Assembly: GCF_003814705.1 (NCBI RefSeq)
Contig: NZ_RKRA01000001.1
Location: forward strand, 744,001-808,000
Source: Georgenia muralis
GTDB lineage: Bacteria > Actinomycetota > Actinomycetes > Actinomycetales > Actinomycetaceae
Length of the DNA: 64,000 nucleotides
Direction of reading: 5' to 3'
The notes under the pieces were generated by a model. The model was given only the letters and a program-made list of their open reading frames with translations, searched no databases and had not been told where the DNA came from. Position 1 is the stretch's first letter; each line of letters begins with the position of its first letter. Both the position numbers and the translations under genes were made by a program. Shown here piece after piece: positions 43,613 to 51,889 of the stretch.

Positions 43613-45508
43613 CTAGGAGAGCGCTGAACAATGCGTGTCCTTGCCCGGTGTGTGGGTCGGGTTCGGGAACGCTTGGGGTTATGCAGGGTCGATCGCGAGA
43701 TCAGCGGGATCTGTTCGACGCGGAGTCGATGGCCGGGAACTTGCTCGAGCGGGGCAGTGTGTTCGCGTTCTTGGCCGAGCAGCGGTTGACGTTGTTCCCG
43801 GAGGAGATGTTCGCGGACTTGTTCCGCTCCTCGCGGGGACGTCCGTCGGTGCCGGCGGACGTGGTCGCCGCCGTCTTGGTGCTCCAGGCCTTGCATGGCC
43901 TGTCCGACCGGGAGGCCACCGAGGCCGTGGCGTTTGATCTGCGGTGGAAGGCGGCCTGCGGCCTGGGCGTCCAGGCGCCGGCGTTCCACCCGACGACGTT
44001 GACGTACTGGCGCCGCCGCCTCGCGGCGTCGGAGCGGCCGAACCGGATCTTCGAGGCCGTCAACGCGGTGGTGATGGAGACCGGGGTGCTGCGCGGGAAG
44101 AACCGGCGGGCGCTGGACTCCACGGTGCTCGAGGACGCGGTCGCCACCCAGGACACCGTGACCCAGCTGATCGCCGCGATCCGCCGGGTCGCCCGGGAGG
44201 TCACCGGCGGCAAGGAGCTGGTCGCCGCGCACTGCACCCGCCACGACTACTCCTCGCCGGGTAAGCCGCGGATCGCCTGGGACGATCCCGGCGCGCGGGA
44301 CGAGCTCGTCTCGGCCCTGGTGAGCGACGCGCTGGCGTTGCTGGCTCACCTGAACGTCGGGTCCCTGGAGGAGGACGAGGCCCAGGTGGTGGCCTTGTTG
44401 GCGGTGGTCGCCGGGCAGGACGTCGAGCCGGCTGAGGGCTCCGACGGTACGGACGGGCGCTGGCGCATCGCGCGCAAGGTGGCCTACGACCGGGTGATCT
44501 CCACCGTCGATCCCGCGACGCGCCACGCGCACAAGACCGTGGCCCAGCGCCGGAACGGGTTCAAGGCCCATGTCGTGGTCGAGCCGACGACGGGGCTGTT
44601 CACCGCCACGAAGCTGACCAAGGCCGCCGGGCCGCAGTCCGCCGACGGGAGCGTCGGGACGGACCTGCTGGCCGCGGACACCACCCTGTCTCCCGAGTCC
44701 GCCGAGCCCGCCGAGGACGCAGCACAGGCCGAGGATGCCCCGCAGGCCATGGCAGGGCCGCAGGCACCGGCCCGGCAGATCCCCGTCGAGGTCCTCGCCG
44801 ACTCCGCCTACGGCACCGGCGAGGCGCTGGCCGCCCTGGAGGCGGCTGGGCACACCGCGATCATCAAGCCCTGGCCCCTGCGCCCGGCCGTCCCGGGCGG
44901 GTTCACCCTCGAGGACTTCACCGTCGATGAGGCCGCCGGCACCGTGACCTGCCCGAACGGGCTGACCCGCACGATCAGTCCCAAGCGGAAGGTCACCTTC
45001 GGGGCCGGCTGCCGCGGCTGCCCGCTGCGGGATCGCTGCACGACCTCGGCCCGTGGCCGCAAGCTCGACCTGCACCCCCACGACGGGCTCCAGCGCGCCC
45101 ACCGCGCCCGAGCCCAGCAGCCCGGGTTCCAGGACACCTACCGCACTCTGCGGCCGATGGTCGAACGCTCCATCGCCTGGCTCACACGCGGCAACCGCAA
45201 GGTCCGCTACCGCGGGATCGCCAAGAACGACCACTGGCTCCACCATCGCGCCGCCGCCATCAACCTCAAGCGCCTACTCACCCTCGGTCTGCAGCGCACC
45301 GGCGGGACCTGGGTGATGGCTACCGCGTGAAGCAGCCGCGCAGCCTGGTCCCACAGCGGTCCCCGGGCACACAATGGGCCCCGCGGGCAGGCCCGACCTC
45401 GTGTCCAGCCAGGTGCTGTGACCGCCGCCAGACGGCCTTGAGGCAACCTGCCCGCTCAGCCTCACCCCGCACCACCAGCAAACAGCGCCTTGTTCAGCGC
45501 TCTCCTAG
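43613..45508 (+). mobile_element. IS1182-family insertion sequence with CTAG at both ends
   Basis: Inverted repeats ctaggagagcgctgaacaa at 43613-43631 and ttgttcagcgctctcctag at 45490-45508 are perfect over 19 bp. The outer CTAG may be part of the element or, more likely, a 4-bp target duplication, giving an element of about 1888 bp (43617-45504). The transposase is intact. Confidence 0.88.
43681..45330 (+). CDS. IS1182-family transposase
   Basis: 549 residues from the ATG at 43681; the longer frame begins inside the terminal region. The N-terminal RGRPSVPADVVAAVLVLQALHGLSDREA helix region, DSTVLEDAVA with an early Asp, and the Cys-rich GCRGCPLRDRC segment near residue 445 with the following RPMVERSIAWLTRGNRKVRYRG block (Glu of the DDE triad) are typical of IS1182. 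A low-complexity Glu/Ala/Pro insert lies near residue 340. No disruption is seen. Confidence 0.92.
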   Translation: MQGRSRDQRDLFDAESMAGNLLERGSVFAFLAEQRLTLFPEEMFADLFRSSRGRPSVPADVVAAVLVLQALHGLSDREATEAVAFDLRWKAACGLGVQAPAFHPTTLTYWRRRLAASERPNRIFEAVNAVVMETGVLRGKNRRALDSTVLEDAVATQDTVTQLIAAIRRVAREVTGGKELVAAHCTRHDYSSPGKPRIAWDDPGARDELVSALVSDALALLAHLNVGSLEEDEAQVVALLAVVAGQDVEPAEGSDGTDGRWRIARKVAYDRVISTVDPATRHAHKTVAQRRNGFKAHVVVEPTTGLFTATKLTKAAGPQSADGSVGTDLLAADTTLSPESAEPAEDAAQAEDAPQAMAGPQAPARQIPVEVLADSAYGTGEALAALEAAGHTAIIKPWPLRPAVPGGFTLEDFTVDEAAGTVTCPNGLTRTISPKRKVTFGAGCRGCPLRDRCTTSARGRKLDLHPHDGLQRAHRARAQQPGFQDTYRTLRPMVERSIAWLTRGNRKVRYRGIAKNDHWLHHRAAAINLKRLLTLGLQRTGGTWVMATA

Positions 45509-46596
45509 TGTCCTGCGCCGGTAGTTCGTTGAAGAAGTCGTTTGAGTGAGTCGAGGATCTGCTCGGCGGTCTTGGTCCAGATGAAGGGCTTGGGGTCCTC
45601 GTTCCAGGCTTTGACCCAGTTGCGGATGTCGGCCTCGAGGGCCTGGACGCTGCGGTGGTCGGATCGTTGGAGCAGGTCGGCGGTGACGTAGGCGAAGAAC
45701 CGCTCGACCTGGTTCAGCCAGGACGAGTACGTCGGGGTGAAGTGCATGTGGAAGCGCGGGTGTGCCGCGAGCCAGCGGTTGACCGTGGGGTGCTTGTGGG
45801 TGCCGTAGTTGTCGCAGATCAGGTGGACGTCGAGGTGGTCGGGGACCTCGGTATCGATCTTGGTCAGGAACTTCTTGAACTCCACGGCGCGGTGCTTGCG
45901 GTGCAGTGAGGAGATCACGGTGCCGTCGGCGGTGTTGAACGCCGCGAACAGGCTGGTGGTGCCGTGCCGGACGTAGTCGTGGGTGCGTCTCTCGGGCATG
46001 CCGGGCATCATCGGGAACGCCGGCTGGGACCTGGCCAGGGCCTGGACCTGGGACTTCTCGTCCACGCACAGCACCACCGCGGACTCCGGCGGTTGGAGGT
46101 AGAGCCCGATGACGTCGTAGACCTTCTCCACGAAGAGCGGGTCGTTGGAGAGCTTGAACCCGTCCTCGCGATGCGGCTTGAGCTCGAACGCCTTCCAGAT
46201 CCGCCCGATGGTCGACCTGCTCAACCCGGTGCGCTCGGCCATCTTCGCCCGCGACCAGTGCGTGGCGTTCTTCGGTGTCGACTCCAGGGTCGCGACCACG
46301 ACGTCCTCGACCTGCTCGACACTGATCGAGGCCGGCCGCCCCGGGCGCGGGTCGTCGCTCAGTCCGTCCAGACGGTGCTCGACGAACCGGGTACGCCACT
46401 TGCCCACCGTCGCCGCGGCGCACCCCAGGCGCGCCGCCACCGTCTTGTTGTCCAGCCCCTCCGCACACGCCAGCACGATGCGCGACCGCAACGCAAGCGC
46501 CTGGGACGACTTCGCCCTTCGCGACCAGCGCGTGAGCTGCTCGCGCTCGTGCTCGGACAGGACCAGCTCGGCCTTGGGGCGCCCAGATCGCGACAT
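45505..46596 (-). CDS. IS630-family transposase
   Basis: 363 residues. A helix-turn-helix N terminus (DNKTVAARLGCAAATVGKWR) precedes the DDE domain: VVLCVDEKSQVQAL, HLICDNYGTHKH and PTYSSWLNQVERFF give Asp, Asp and Glu in the DDE spacing of IS630/Tc1. Its stop codon TAG is formed partly from the target TA dinucleotide, which lies outside the element. Intact and probably active. Confidence 0.93.
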   Translation of the reverse strand: MSRSGRPKAELVLSEHEREQLTRWSRRAKSSQALALRSRIVLACAEGLDNKTVAARLGCAAATVGKWRTRFVEHRLDGLSDDPRPGRPASISVEQVEDVVVATLESTPKNATHWSRAKMAERTGLSRSTIGRIWKAFELKPHREDGFKLSNDPLFVEKVYDVIGLYLQPPESAVVLCVDEKSQVQALARSQPAFPMMPGMPERRTHDYVRHGTTSLFAAFNTADGTVISSLHRKHRAVEFKKFLTKIDTEVPDHLDVHLICDNYGTHKHPTVNRWLAAHPRFHMHFTPTYSSWLNQVERFFAYVTADLLQRSDHRSVQALEADIRNWVKAWNEDPKPFIWTKTAEQILDSLKRLLQRTTGAGH

Positions 46597-46640
46597 ACCC
46601 CAGTCTACGACTTATGGTATGGATTTCTGGCGCACGACAC
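45508..46640 (-). mobile_element. IS630-family insertion sequence inserted at the TA of a CTAG
   Basis: The ends gtgtcctgcgccgg (from 45508) and the complement of ...ggcgcacgacac (to 46640) match at 12 of 14 positions. TA dinucleotides at 45506-45507 and 46641-46642 are the target duplication. Removing the element rebuilds CTAG, the outer flank of the IS1182 element. Confidence 0.85.
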
Positions 46641-47101
46641 TAGGTCTCCGGCGCGGCGTTCGCCTTCGGCACCACGGAGATCCCGCCCGAGGTCTCCAGC
46701 ACCGCCCACTTGATCTGGTCCAGCCGCTCGAGCCCCTGCGTCTCGCGGGCGGCGGCGAGGACGTCGTCGGTGGAGATGTGCTCCTTGCGCATGACGGCGT
46801 CCAGCATCCTGCCGTCCTCGACGAGGATCACCGGGACGGACTCGGTGGCCCGCTGGAACGCCGGGAACCGCCACGCGAGGTAGTCCGAGCCACGGTCGAA
46901 GAGGAAGAGCGTGGCGATGACGAGGGCGGCGTGGGTGAGGGAGAAGTCCTCGCCGAGGAGCGCCTGCTGCGTGGCCTCGCCGACGATGAGGAGGATGATG
47001 AAGTCGAACGTCGTCACCTGGGACAGCGAGCGCTTCCCGGTGAGACGGAAGATCACCAGCAGCACCAGGTACACGGCCAGCGCGCGGAGCACGGCGTCCA
47101 T
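46640..47101 (-). CDS. DUF421-family membrane protein (YetF-like)
   Basis: 153 residues. Two to three N-terminal helices (LRALAVYLVLLVIFRLTGKR, FDFIILLIVGEATQQALLG, HAALVIATLFLFDRG) precede a small soluble domain with the family signature VPVILVEDGRMLDAVMRKEHIS. Family function is unknown. The TAG stop codon lies at the CTAG used as insertion target by IS630 and IS1182, so the protein end is unchanged. It forms a unit with the upstream gene 12 bp away. Confidence 0.88.
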   Translation of the reverse strand: MDAVLRALAVYLVLLVIFRLTGKRSLSQVTTFDFIILLIVGEATQQALLGEDFSLTHAALVIATLFLFDRGSDYLAWRFPAFQRATESVPVILVEDGRMLDAVMRKEHISTDDVLAAARETQGLERLDQIKWAVLETSGGISVVPKANAAPET

Positions 47102-47113
47102 GGACGAACCTCC

Positions 47114-47599
47114 TCAGGGCAGGACGAGCTGGGAGACGGCGACGGTGTCCGCCCCGACGGTGATCTCGCCGTCGAGCCGGCCGTACTTCGCGGCCCGGAA
47201 CGTCAGGGTCATCTCGATCTCGCCGGGGCGCTCCACCGGCAGCTCGAGGATGACGCCGCCGGGGACGGCGAGCTGCTCGGACGGCTCGGGCGAGATGCTC
47301 TGCACGTCCACCCCGGAGAGCCAGGGCCCGGTGAGCTCGGCGGTGATGACGCCGTCCTGGACCGCGTCGGCGGCGAAGATCAGCGTGAGGCTCTCATCGG
47401 CCTCGTGGTGGGCGATCCGGTCGTACTCGACCGTGACCAGCCCGCCGTCGCTCTCGGTCACCGTCCAGCTCAGCGGGCCGGTGCCGAGCAGCCCGACCAG
47501 ACCGGCGAGGACGAACAGGGCCAGCGCCACCCAGCCGATGCGTTGAGCGGTCCACTCCCGCCGCTGGAAGGACTCGTGCTGCCTGATCTCGAGATCCAC
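47114..47599 (-). CDS. Hypothetical membrane-anchored protein
   Basis: 161 residues. One membrane helix at about 21-43 (IGWVALALFVLAGLVGLLG) follows a short cytoplasmic start; the outer domain is beta-rich with no Cys. The GTG start has an excellent RBS (aggaggtcgcg). Pairing with DUF421 proteins is common in actinobacteria, and the two probably act together, but the activity is unknown. Confidence 0.7.
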   Translation of the reverse strand: MDLEIRQHESFQRREWTAQRIGWVALALFVLAGLVGLLGTGPLSWTVTESDGGLVTVEYDRIAHHEADESLTLIFAADAVQDGVITAELTGPWLSGVDVQSISPEPSEQLAVPGGVILELPVERPGEIEMTLTFRAAKYGRLDGEITVGADTVAVSQLVLP

Positions 47600-47698
47600 C
47601 GCGACCTCCTACCGGTGCGCGCGAGCGCCGCGCGGGCCACCACCTCGGAACCTAGCGCCAAACCCGCAGGTCCGCCCGGACGCACCTACGATCGAGCC

Positions 47699-47950
47699 AT
47701 GCCGGACCCGCACTTCTTCGACCGTCGCCCGGACCCGCCGACGGCGAAGGTCAACGCCATCACGCTGACCGTGACCGGCACGGTGGTGTGGATCCTGGCG
47801 ACGGCGGTCGTGGGCTTCCTCAACCTCCGCGGCTCGGTCCCGGACGAGTGGCTGTGGATCTGCTTCGCGGGTTTGGGCATGGGGGTCGTCGGAGTGGCGT
47901 GGGGGTACGTGCACGAGTACCGCGCACGGCGACGCTCCGCCAGGGGCTGA
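47699..47950 (+). CDS. DUF2530-like small membrane protein
   Basis: 83 residues with two membrane helices (ITLTVTGTVVWILATAVVGFL and WLWICFAGLGMGVVGVAWGYV) and a basic tail, matching the DUF2530 pattern of actinobacteria. The ATG at 47699 lies 100 bp from the divergent GTG of the membrane protein gene. Confidence 0.75.
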   Translation: MPDPHFFDRRPDPPTAKVNAITLTVTGTVVWILATAVVGFLNLRGSVPDEWLWICFAGLGMGVVGVAWGYVHEYRARRRSARG

Positions 47951-48010
47951 GTACCTCCCGACGGCGGAGCGGCGCTCTACGCTGGGACCACACCCCCACG
48001 GGAGGTCGAG

Positions 48011-48349
48011 ATGAGCGAGCAGCCCACGAAGACCGAGCAGGCCGGCGCCGACGGCGCGGCCACCGCGCCCGAGCGCGAGCACTACGACGTCTTCGACCAG
48101 CTCATGGACGCCGTCGCCGCGGGCGACCTCACCCAGGACGCGGCCATCGCGATCTACCGCGACCTCAAGCCCGTCGCGGTCCAGGAGGTCATCCCCGGGA
48201 CCCCGCACCGGCACGAGCTCATCGCCAACACCGGCGAGGAGTGGTGCATCGACTGCGGCGGCCCGGCCCGGGCGTGCCCGGTGGGCAACGGCGCGCCGAC
48301 CGAACGTGAGGGGCAGCCGTCGGCCAACGATCCCTTCGTCGCCGAGTGA
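48011..48349 (+). CDS. Hypothetical protein with a small Cys-rich motif
   Basis: 112 residues. The N-terminal third is disordered; the centre HYDVFDQLMDAVAAGDLTQDAA is helical; then EEWCIDCGGPARACPVG carries a C-x2-C-x7-C cluster that could bind zinc or another metal with the nearby HRHE His pair. RBS gggaggtcgag. Not recognised beyond this. Confidence 0.65.
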   Translation: MSEQPTKTEQAGADGAATAPEREHYDVFDQLMDAVAAGDLTQDAAIAIYRDLKPVAVQEVIPGTPHRHELIANTGEEWCIDCGGPARACPVGNGAPTEREGQPSANDPFVAE

Positions 48350-48363
48350 GAGTGGTGTGCCGG

Positions 48364-48386
48364 GATCACTCGGCAACCGAGTGATC
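48364..48386. terminator. Bidirectional terminator
   Basis: A perfect 10-bp stem (gatcactcgg with ccgagtgatc) around a 3-base CAA loop, between convergent genes at 48349 and 48412. Compact and very stable. Confidence 0.85.
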
Positions 48387-48411
48387 AGCCGCGGCCGGCA
48401 TGCCCGATCGG

Positions 48412-49182
48412 TCAGGCCTCGCCCGACAGCGCGTCGACGAACCACGACGTGATGGTCGTCGGGTGGGTGATCGCCGTTCCGACGCAGACGGCGTGAGCGC
48501 CGGCCGCGAGCGCGGCGGCGGCCTGGGTGGGTGTGTGGATGCGCCCCTCGGCGATCACGGCGACGCCGACAGATGCGACCACCTGCTCGAGCAGCTCCAG
48601 GTCGGGGCCGTCGGTCCTCGGTCGCTCGCCGGTGTACCCCGCCAGCGTGGTGCCCACGAGGTCCGCACCCGCGTCCGCGGCGGCGAGGGCGTCGTCGAGC
48701 GAGCCGCAGTCGGCCATGACGAGGACACCCGCGGACAAGCCCGGGCCGCCGGGGCGCCCGCCCGGCCCACCGGTCCGCTCGCGCAGCCCCGAGATCGTCT
48801 TCGCCAGGGTGAGCCCATCCGGTCGCGGACGGCGGGTGCCGTCGACGGCGACGACGTGCGCGCCCGCAGCGGCGACGGCGATCGCGTGCTCCAGCGTGGG
48901 GGTGATGAAGACGCCGTCGGCGCCGTCCTTGATGAGCCCGATCACCGGGACGTCGACGGCGGCGACCACCTGGCGGATGTCCTCCGCGCCCTGTGCGCGG
49001 ATGGCTGCGGCGCCGCCCGCCACCGCGGCGGCAGCCACCTGGGCCATCGTGCGCGGGTCGCGCATCGTCTCCCCGGGGTAGGCCTGGCAGGAGACGATCA
49101 GCCGTCCGCGCGTCGCCTCGACGACGTCTTGATCACCGCGAGCTCGTCCGGTGGCTGTGCCGTCACCACCGCGTCGGTTCAT
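48412..49182 (-). CDS. nanE: Putative N-acetylmannosamine-6-phosphate 2-epimerase
   Basis: 256 residues. NanE barrel motifs: RLIVSCQAYPGE at the N terminus, AIRAQGAEDI, VPVIGLIKDG, VVAVDGTRRPRP, LVMADCGSLDDAL and GVAVIAEGRIHTP. The Lys and Asp/Glu catalytic positions are kept. It converts ManNAc-6-P to GlcNAc-6-P (EC 5.1.3.9) in sialic acid or ManNAc catabolism. The ATG overlaps the ROK gene stop as ATGA. An N-terminal stretch of about 20 residues is extra compared with typical NanE. Confidence 0.88.
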   Translation of the reverse strand: MNRRGGDGTATGRARGDQDVVEATRGRLIVSCQAYPGETMRDPRTMAQVAAAAVAGGAAAIRAQGAEDIRQVVAAVDVPVIGLIKDGADGVFITPTLEHAIAVAAAGAHVVAVDGTRRPRPDGLTLAKTISGLRERTGGPGGRPGGPGLSAGVLVMADCGSLDDALAAADAGADLVGTTLAGYTGERPRTDGPDLELLEQVVASVGVAVIAEGRIHTPTQAAAALAAGAHAVCVGTAITHPTTITSWFVDALSGEA

Positions 49183-50189
49183 GCCGTCACCCCTTCGTGT
49201 TCTCGTCCGCGTTCCGCCAGGAGGTCCCAGGCGCCGCGGGCGGCGCCGACGATGGCCGCCTCGTTGCCGAGCGCGGCCCGCAGGAGCGGGATGCCGGCGA
49301 GCGGGTCGATGAGCTCGGCCCGCAGCGCGGCCTCCATCGTGTCCCACCACAGCTCGCCCGAGCCGGCCAGCCCGCCGGTCACCAGCACGGCGTCCGGGTC
49401 GAGCACCGTGACGATCCCCGCGGTGCCCCGGCCGACGGCGGTGGCGGAGTCGCGCACCGCGCGGACCGCGACCTCGTCACCCGCGGCGGCCCGGGCCACG
49501 ACGTCGCGGGCGTCCGGACTCGCCACGTCGCCCCCGAGGGCCAGGTACCGGCGGTACAGACCCGGGCCGGCGCCGATGGCCTCGAGGTGCCCGAGCCGTC
49601 CGCAGGTGCACCGCAGACCCTCCGCACCGGGAACCGGCAGGTGCCCGATCTCGCCGGCCACGTGATGGGCGCCGCGCAGCGGTGACCCACCGAGCACCAC
49701 CGAGCCGCCGACGCCGGTCCCGACCGCAACGACCAGGACGCTGCCGAGCCCGGCGGCCGCGCCGACCCAGGCCTCCCCGCTCGCGTGGGCGTCGACGTCG
49801 TTCTGCACGTGGACGCCGACCTCACCCATCTCGGGCGCGAGCCGCGCACGCACGCCGTCGGCGACGGCGGTGCCGGTCCAGCCGGGCAGGACATCGGTGG
49901 CGGAGACGATCCGGCCACGGCCGACATCGACGACGCCGGCCGTCCCAATGCCCACCGCGAGGCGGCCGCCGGTCGGCACTGCGTCCGCACGGCCCAGCCG
50001 GTCCGTGGTCCCGACGCCCGCCCGGGTCAGCTCGAGGACGAGCCCGGCGACGGCGTCGAGCACGGCAACCGGCCCGCCCGCGGCAGGGGTGCGCACCTCG
50101 AGCACCTCACCCAGCGTCCCGTCGGCCGCGACGAGCGCCCCGGCGGTCTTCGTGCCGCCGAGGTCGATCCCGACCACCGTTCGCTCCAC
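49179..50189 (-). CDS. ROK-family sugar kinase (ManNAc or glucose kinase candidate)
   Basis: 336 residues. ATP-binding GIDLGGTKTAGALV, the catalytic region VQNDVDAHASGEAWVGAAAG and the zinc site CTCGRLGHLEAIG are all visible; the third Cys of the ROK zinc motif is His here, which occurs in many ROK kinases. The GTG at 50189 has an excellent RBS (ggaggagcagac). Coupled to NanE, so N-acetylmannosamine kinase (EC 2.7.1.60) is the favoured function, by context. Confidence 0.85.
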   Translation of the reverse strand: MERTVVGIDLGGTKTAGALVAADGTLGEVLEVRTPAAGGPVAVLDAVAGLVLELTRAGVGTTDRLGRADAVPTGGRLAVGIGTAGVVDVGRGRIVSATDVLPGWTGTAVADGVRARLAPEMGEVGVHVQNDVDAHASGEAWVGAAAGLGSVLVVAVGTGVGGSVVLGGSPLRGAHHVAGEIGHLPVPGAEGLRCTCGRLGHLEAIGAGPGLYRRYLALGGDVASPDARDVVARAAAGDEVAVRAVRDSATAVGRGTAGIVTVLDPDAVLVTGGLAGSGELWWDTMEAALRAELIDPLAGIPLLRAALGNEAAIVGAARGAWDLLAERGREHEGVTA

Positions 50190-50357
50190 GTCTGCTCCTC
50201 CTTCTCCGCCACCGCCGGGCCGGGGGCACGGCGCCACGCGCTACGCCCCCGGCCGCTGCGGATCCACCGGGTGGCCGGCCCGAGCGGCACCCGCCGCCCG
50301 GTCCAGCCACCCGGACCGTCCGGTCCTACCGTCGCACGGTCACGGTCAGCGGCTCGC

Positions 50358-50522
50358 TCACCGTCGTGCGGTGATGATGCCCTGGAACTCGAACACCGGC
50401 AGGTCGTCCTGCCCGGGTTCCTCCTCCGCGCCCGCGGCACCGGCCATGCCGGTGACCGCCAGCAGCGCCGCGCACAGCGTCGCCAGCGGCGCCCAGACCC
50501 TGCGGCGTTGTCGTGTCCTCAT
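50358..50522 (-). CDS. Small secreted peptide or truncated secreted protein, 54 residues
   Basis: A signal peptide (basic RTRQRRR, hydrophobic core PLATLCAALLAVTGMAGA, AGA cleavage site) precedes a mature peptide of about 22 residues, EEEPGQDDLPVFEFQGIITA. The RBS (ggaggtcgaccg) is good. A +1 shift after the stop would continue TVSEPLTVTVRR, so this may be the frame-shifted start of a longer secreted protein. Lies just upstream of the ROK/NanE genes. Confidence 0.5.
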   Translation of the reverse strand: MRTRQRRRVWAPLATLCAALLAVTGMAGAAGAEEEPGQDDLPVFEFQGIITARR

Positions 50523-50818
50523 CGGTCGACCTCCGTTCCGTCCCGCTTCCTCGCGGGACTCGTGCGGCCCTCCGGCGGGCCATGCGGGAGGCCCTGAGCC
50601 GGTGGTGCTGGCGCGGTCCCGCCGGCCTGCGCCACTCAACTGAGTCATACGTAAAACAGCAAGACCCTTCCCGACGGCGATCCCGCCGTCCCAGCAGTCA
50701 CCTCGGTTGCGCCCAGCGACCGTGGGTGACATCCGGACGAATCTCCTCGTGCCGAGCCCTTGTCGTTTTACGCAAAACCTGATTCGCTCACGCACATCGA
50801 CCACGGAAGGACCCAAGG
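50523..50818. other. Divergent regulatory region between peptide/ROK unit and LacI gene
   Basis: No gene seen. Contains a near-palindrome gttttacgcaaaac at 50765-50778 and a related half-site (tacgtaaaac) at 50648-50657. Confidence 0.6.
50765..50778. promoter_or_regulatory. Candidate LacI-type operator
   Basis: gttttacgcaaaac is symmetric at 12 of 14 positions with central CG, 41 bp before the LacI gene. The half-site at 50648-50657 shares tacgtaaaac. Confidence 0.55.
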
Positions 50819-51889
50819 ATGAGTCCGAGGACCCGGCGGGCCACTCAGGCCGACGTCGCCCGCCTCGCGGGCGTGAGCCAGACAACCGTCTCCATGGTGC
50901 TCACCGGCACCGGGACGGCGCAGCGCCGCGTCAGCGACGAGGTGCGCGAGCGGGTCCTGCGCGCCATCGAGGTCACCGGCTACGCGGCCAACCCCTTCGC
51001 CCAGCGTCTGGCCGGCGGCCGCACGAGCATCATCGGGGTCTACACCTACGAGTCGGTCTTCCCCCACTCGGCCGGCGACTTCTACCACCCCTTCCTCGAG
51101 GGCGTGGAGAACGAGGCCGAGCGCGCCGGCGTCGACCTGCTCATGTTCACCTCCCTCTCCGGCGCCGAAGGCCGCCGCCTCCAGGCCTCCGGCGGCCTGG
51201 GCCGCCTGCACGTGGCCGACGGGTGCGTCCTCCTCGGCCGGCACAGCCACACCGAGGACCTCGCCGAGCTGCTCAAGCAGGACTTCCCCTTCTCCTTCGT
51301 CGGGCGCCGCGAGGCCCCGGGCGGCAAGGTGCCCTACGCCGGCGCCGCCTACGACCTCGCCACCCAGCAGGTGGTGGAGAACCTCCTGGTCCTGGGCCAC
51401 CGCCGGATCGTCCTCATCAGCGAGTACACCGACCACGAGTCCATCGAGGACCGCGCCCGCGGCTACCGCCGGGCGATGGCCCGCGCCGGCCTGCAGCCCG
51501 TCACCTTCGACGAGCCGGACCTCGGCTCCGGCGAGCTCCTCGACGCCCTGCGCCACGCCGGCGTCACGGCCGCCCTGGCCTCGTCCGACCTCGCCGCGCC
51601 CCTGCGCCGCGCCGCCCTGGCCCGCGGCCTCGACGTCCCCGGCGACCTCTCCATCGCCCGCCTGGGCGACCCGGAGCACCCCGACACCGAGGACGTCGAC
51701 TGGTCCGGCTTCCTCATCCCCCGCCAGGAGATGGGCGCCGAGGCGCTGCGCGTCGTCCTGCGCCAGCTCACCCCCATCGAGGGGGACGAGGACCTCCAGG
51801 TCCTCATCCCGTGCGCGGTCGTCCCCGGGACGACCGTCGCGCGGCACCACTCCCCGGCCGGCCGGCCGGCTCCCAGCGGAAAGGCATGA
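50819..51889 (+). CDS. LacI-family regulator of the amino-sugar locus
   Basis: 356 residues. HTH DVARLAGVSQTTVSMVL near residue 11, hinge NPFAQRLAGGRTSIIGVY, then the sensor domain. Its stop overlaps the ATG of the FAD oxidoreductase gene, so it is co-translated with the genes it may control, and it is divergent from the ROK/NanE unit. Confidence 0.9.
   Translation: MSPRTRRATQADVARLAGVSQTTVSMVLTGTGTAQRRVSDEVRERVLRAIEVTGYAANPFAQRLAGGRTSIIGVYTYESVFPHSAGDFYHPFLEGVENEAERAGVDLLMFTSLSGAEGRRLQASGGLGRLHVADGCVLLGRHSHTEDLAELLKQDFPFSFVGRREAPGGKVPYAGAAYDLATQQVVENLLVLGHRRIVLISEYTDHESIEDRARGYRRAMARAGLQPVTFDEPDLGSGELLDALRHAGVTAALASSDLAAPLRRAALARGLDVPGDLSIARLGDPEHPDTEDVDWSGFLIPRQEMGAEALRVVLRQLTPIEGDEDLQVLIPCAVVPGTTVARHHSPAGRPAPSGKA

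Noticed and set aside
43681-46596. IS1182 and IS630 as a single composite transposon
   Set aside because: The ends do not match each other and the stacked CTAG/TA duplications show separate insertions.
50707-51885. Long N-terminal extension of the FAD oxidoreductase
   Set aside because: The region encodes the LacI protein in another frame; the ATG at 51886 overlaps its stop and starts at the Rossmann motif.
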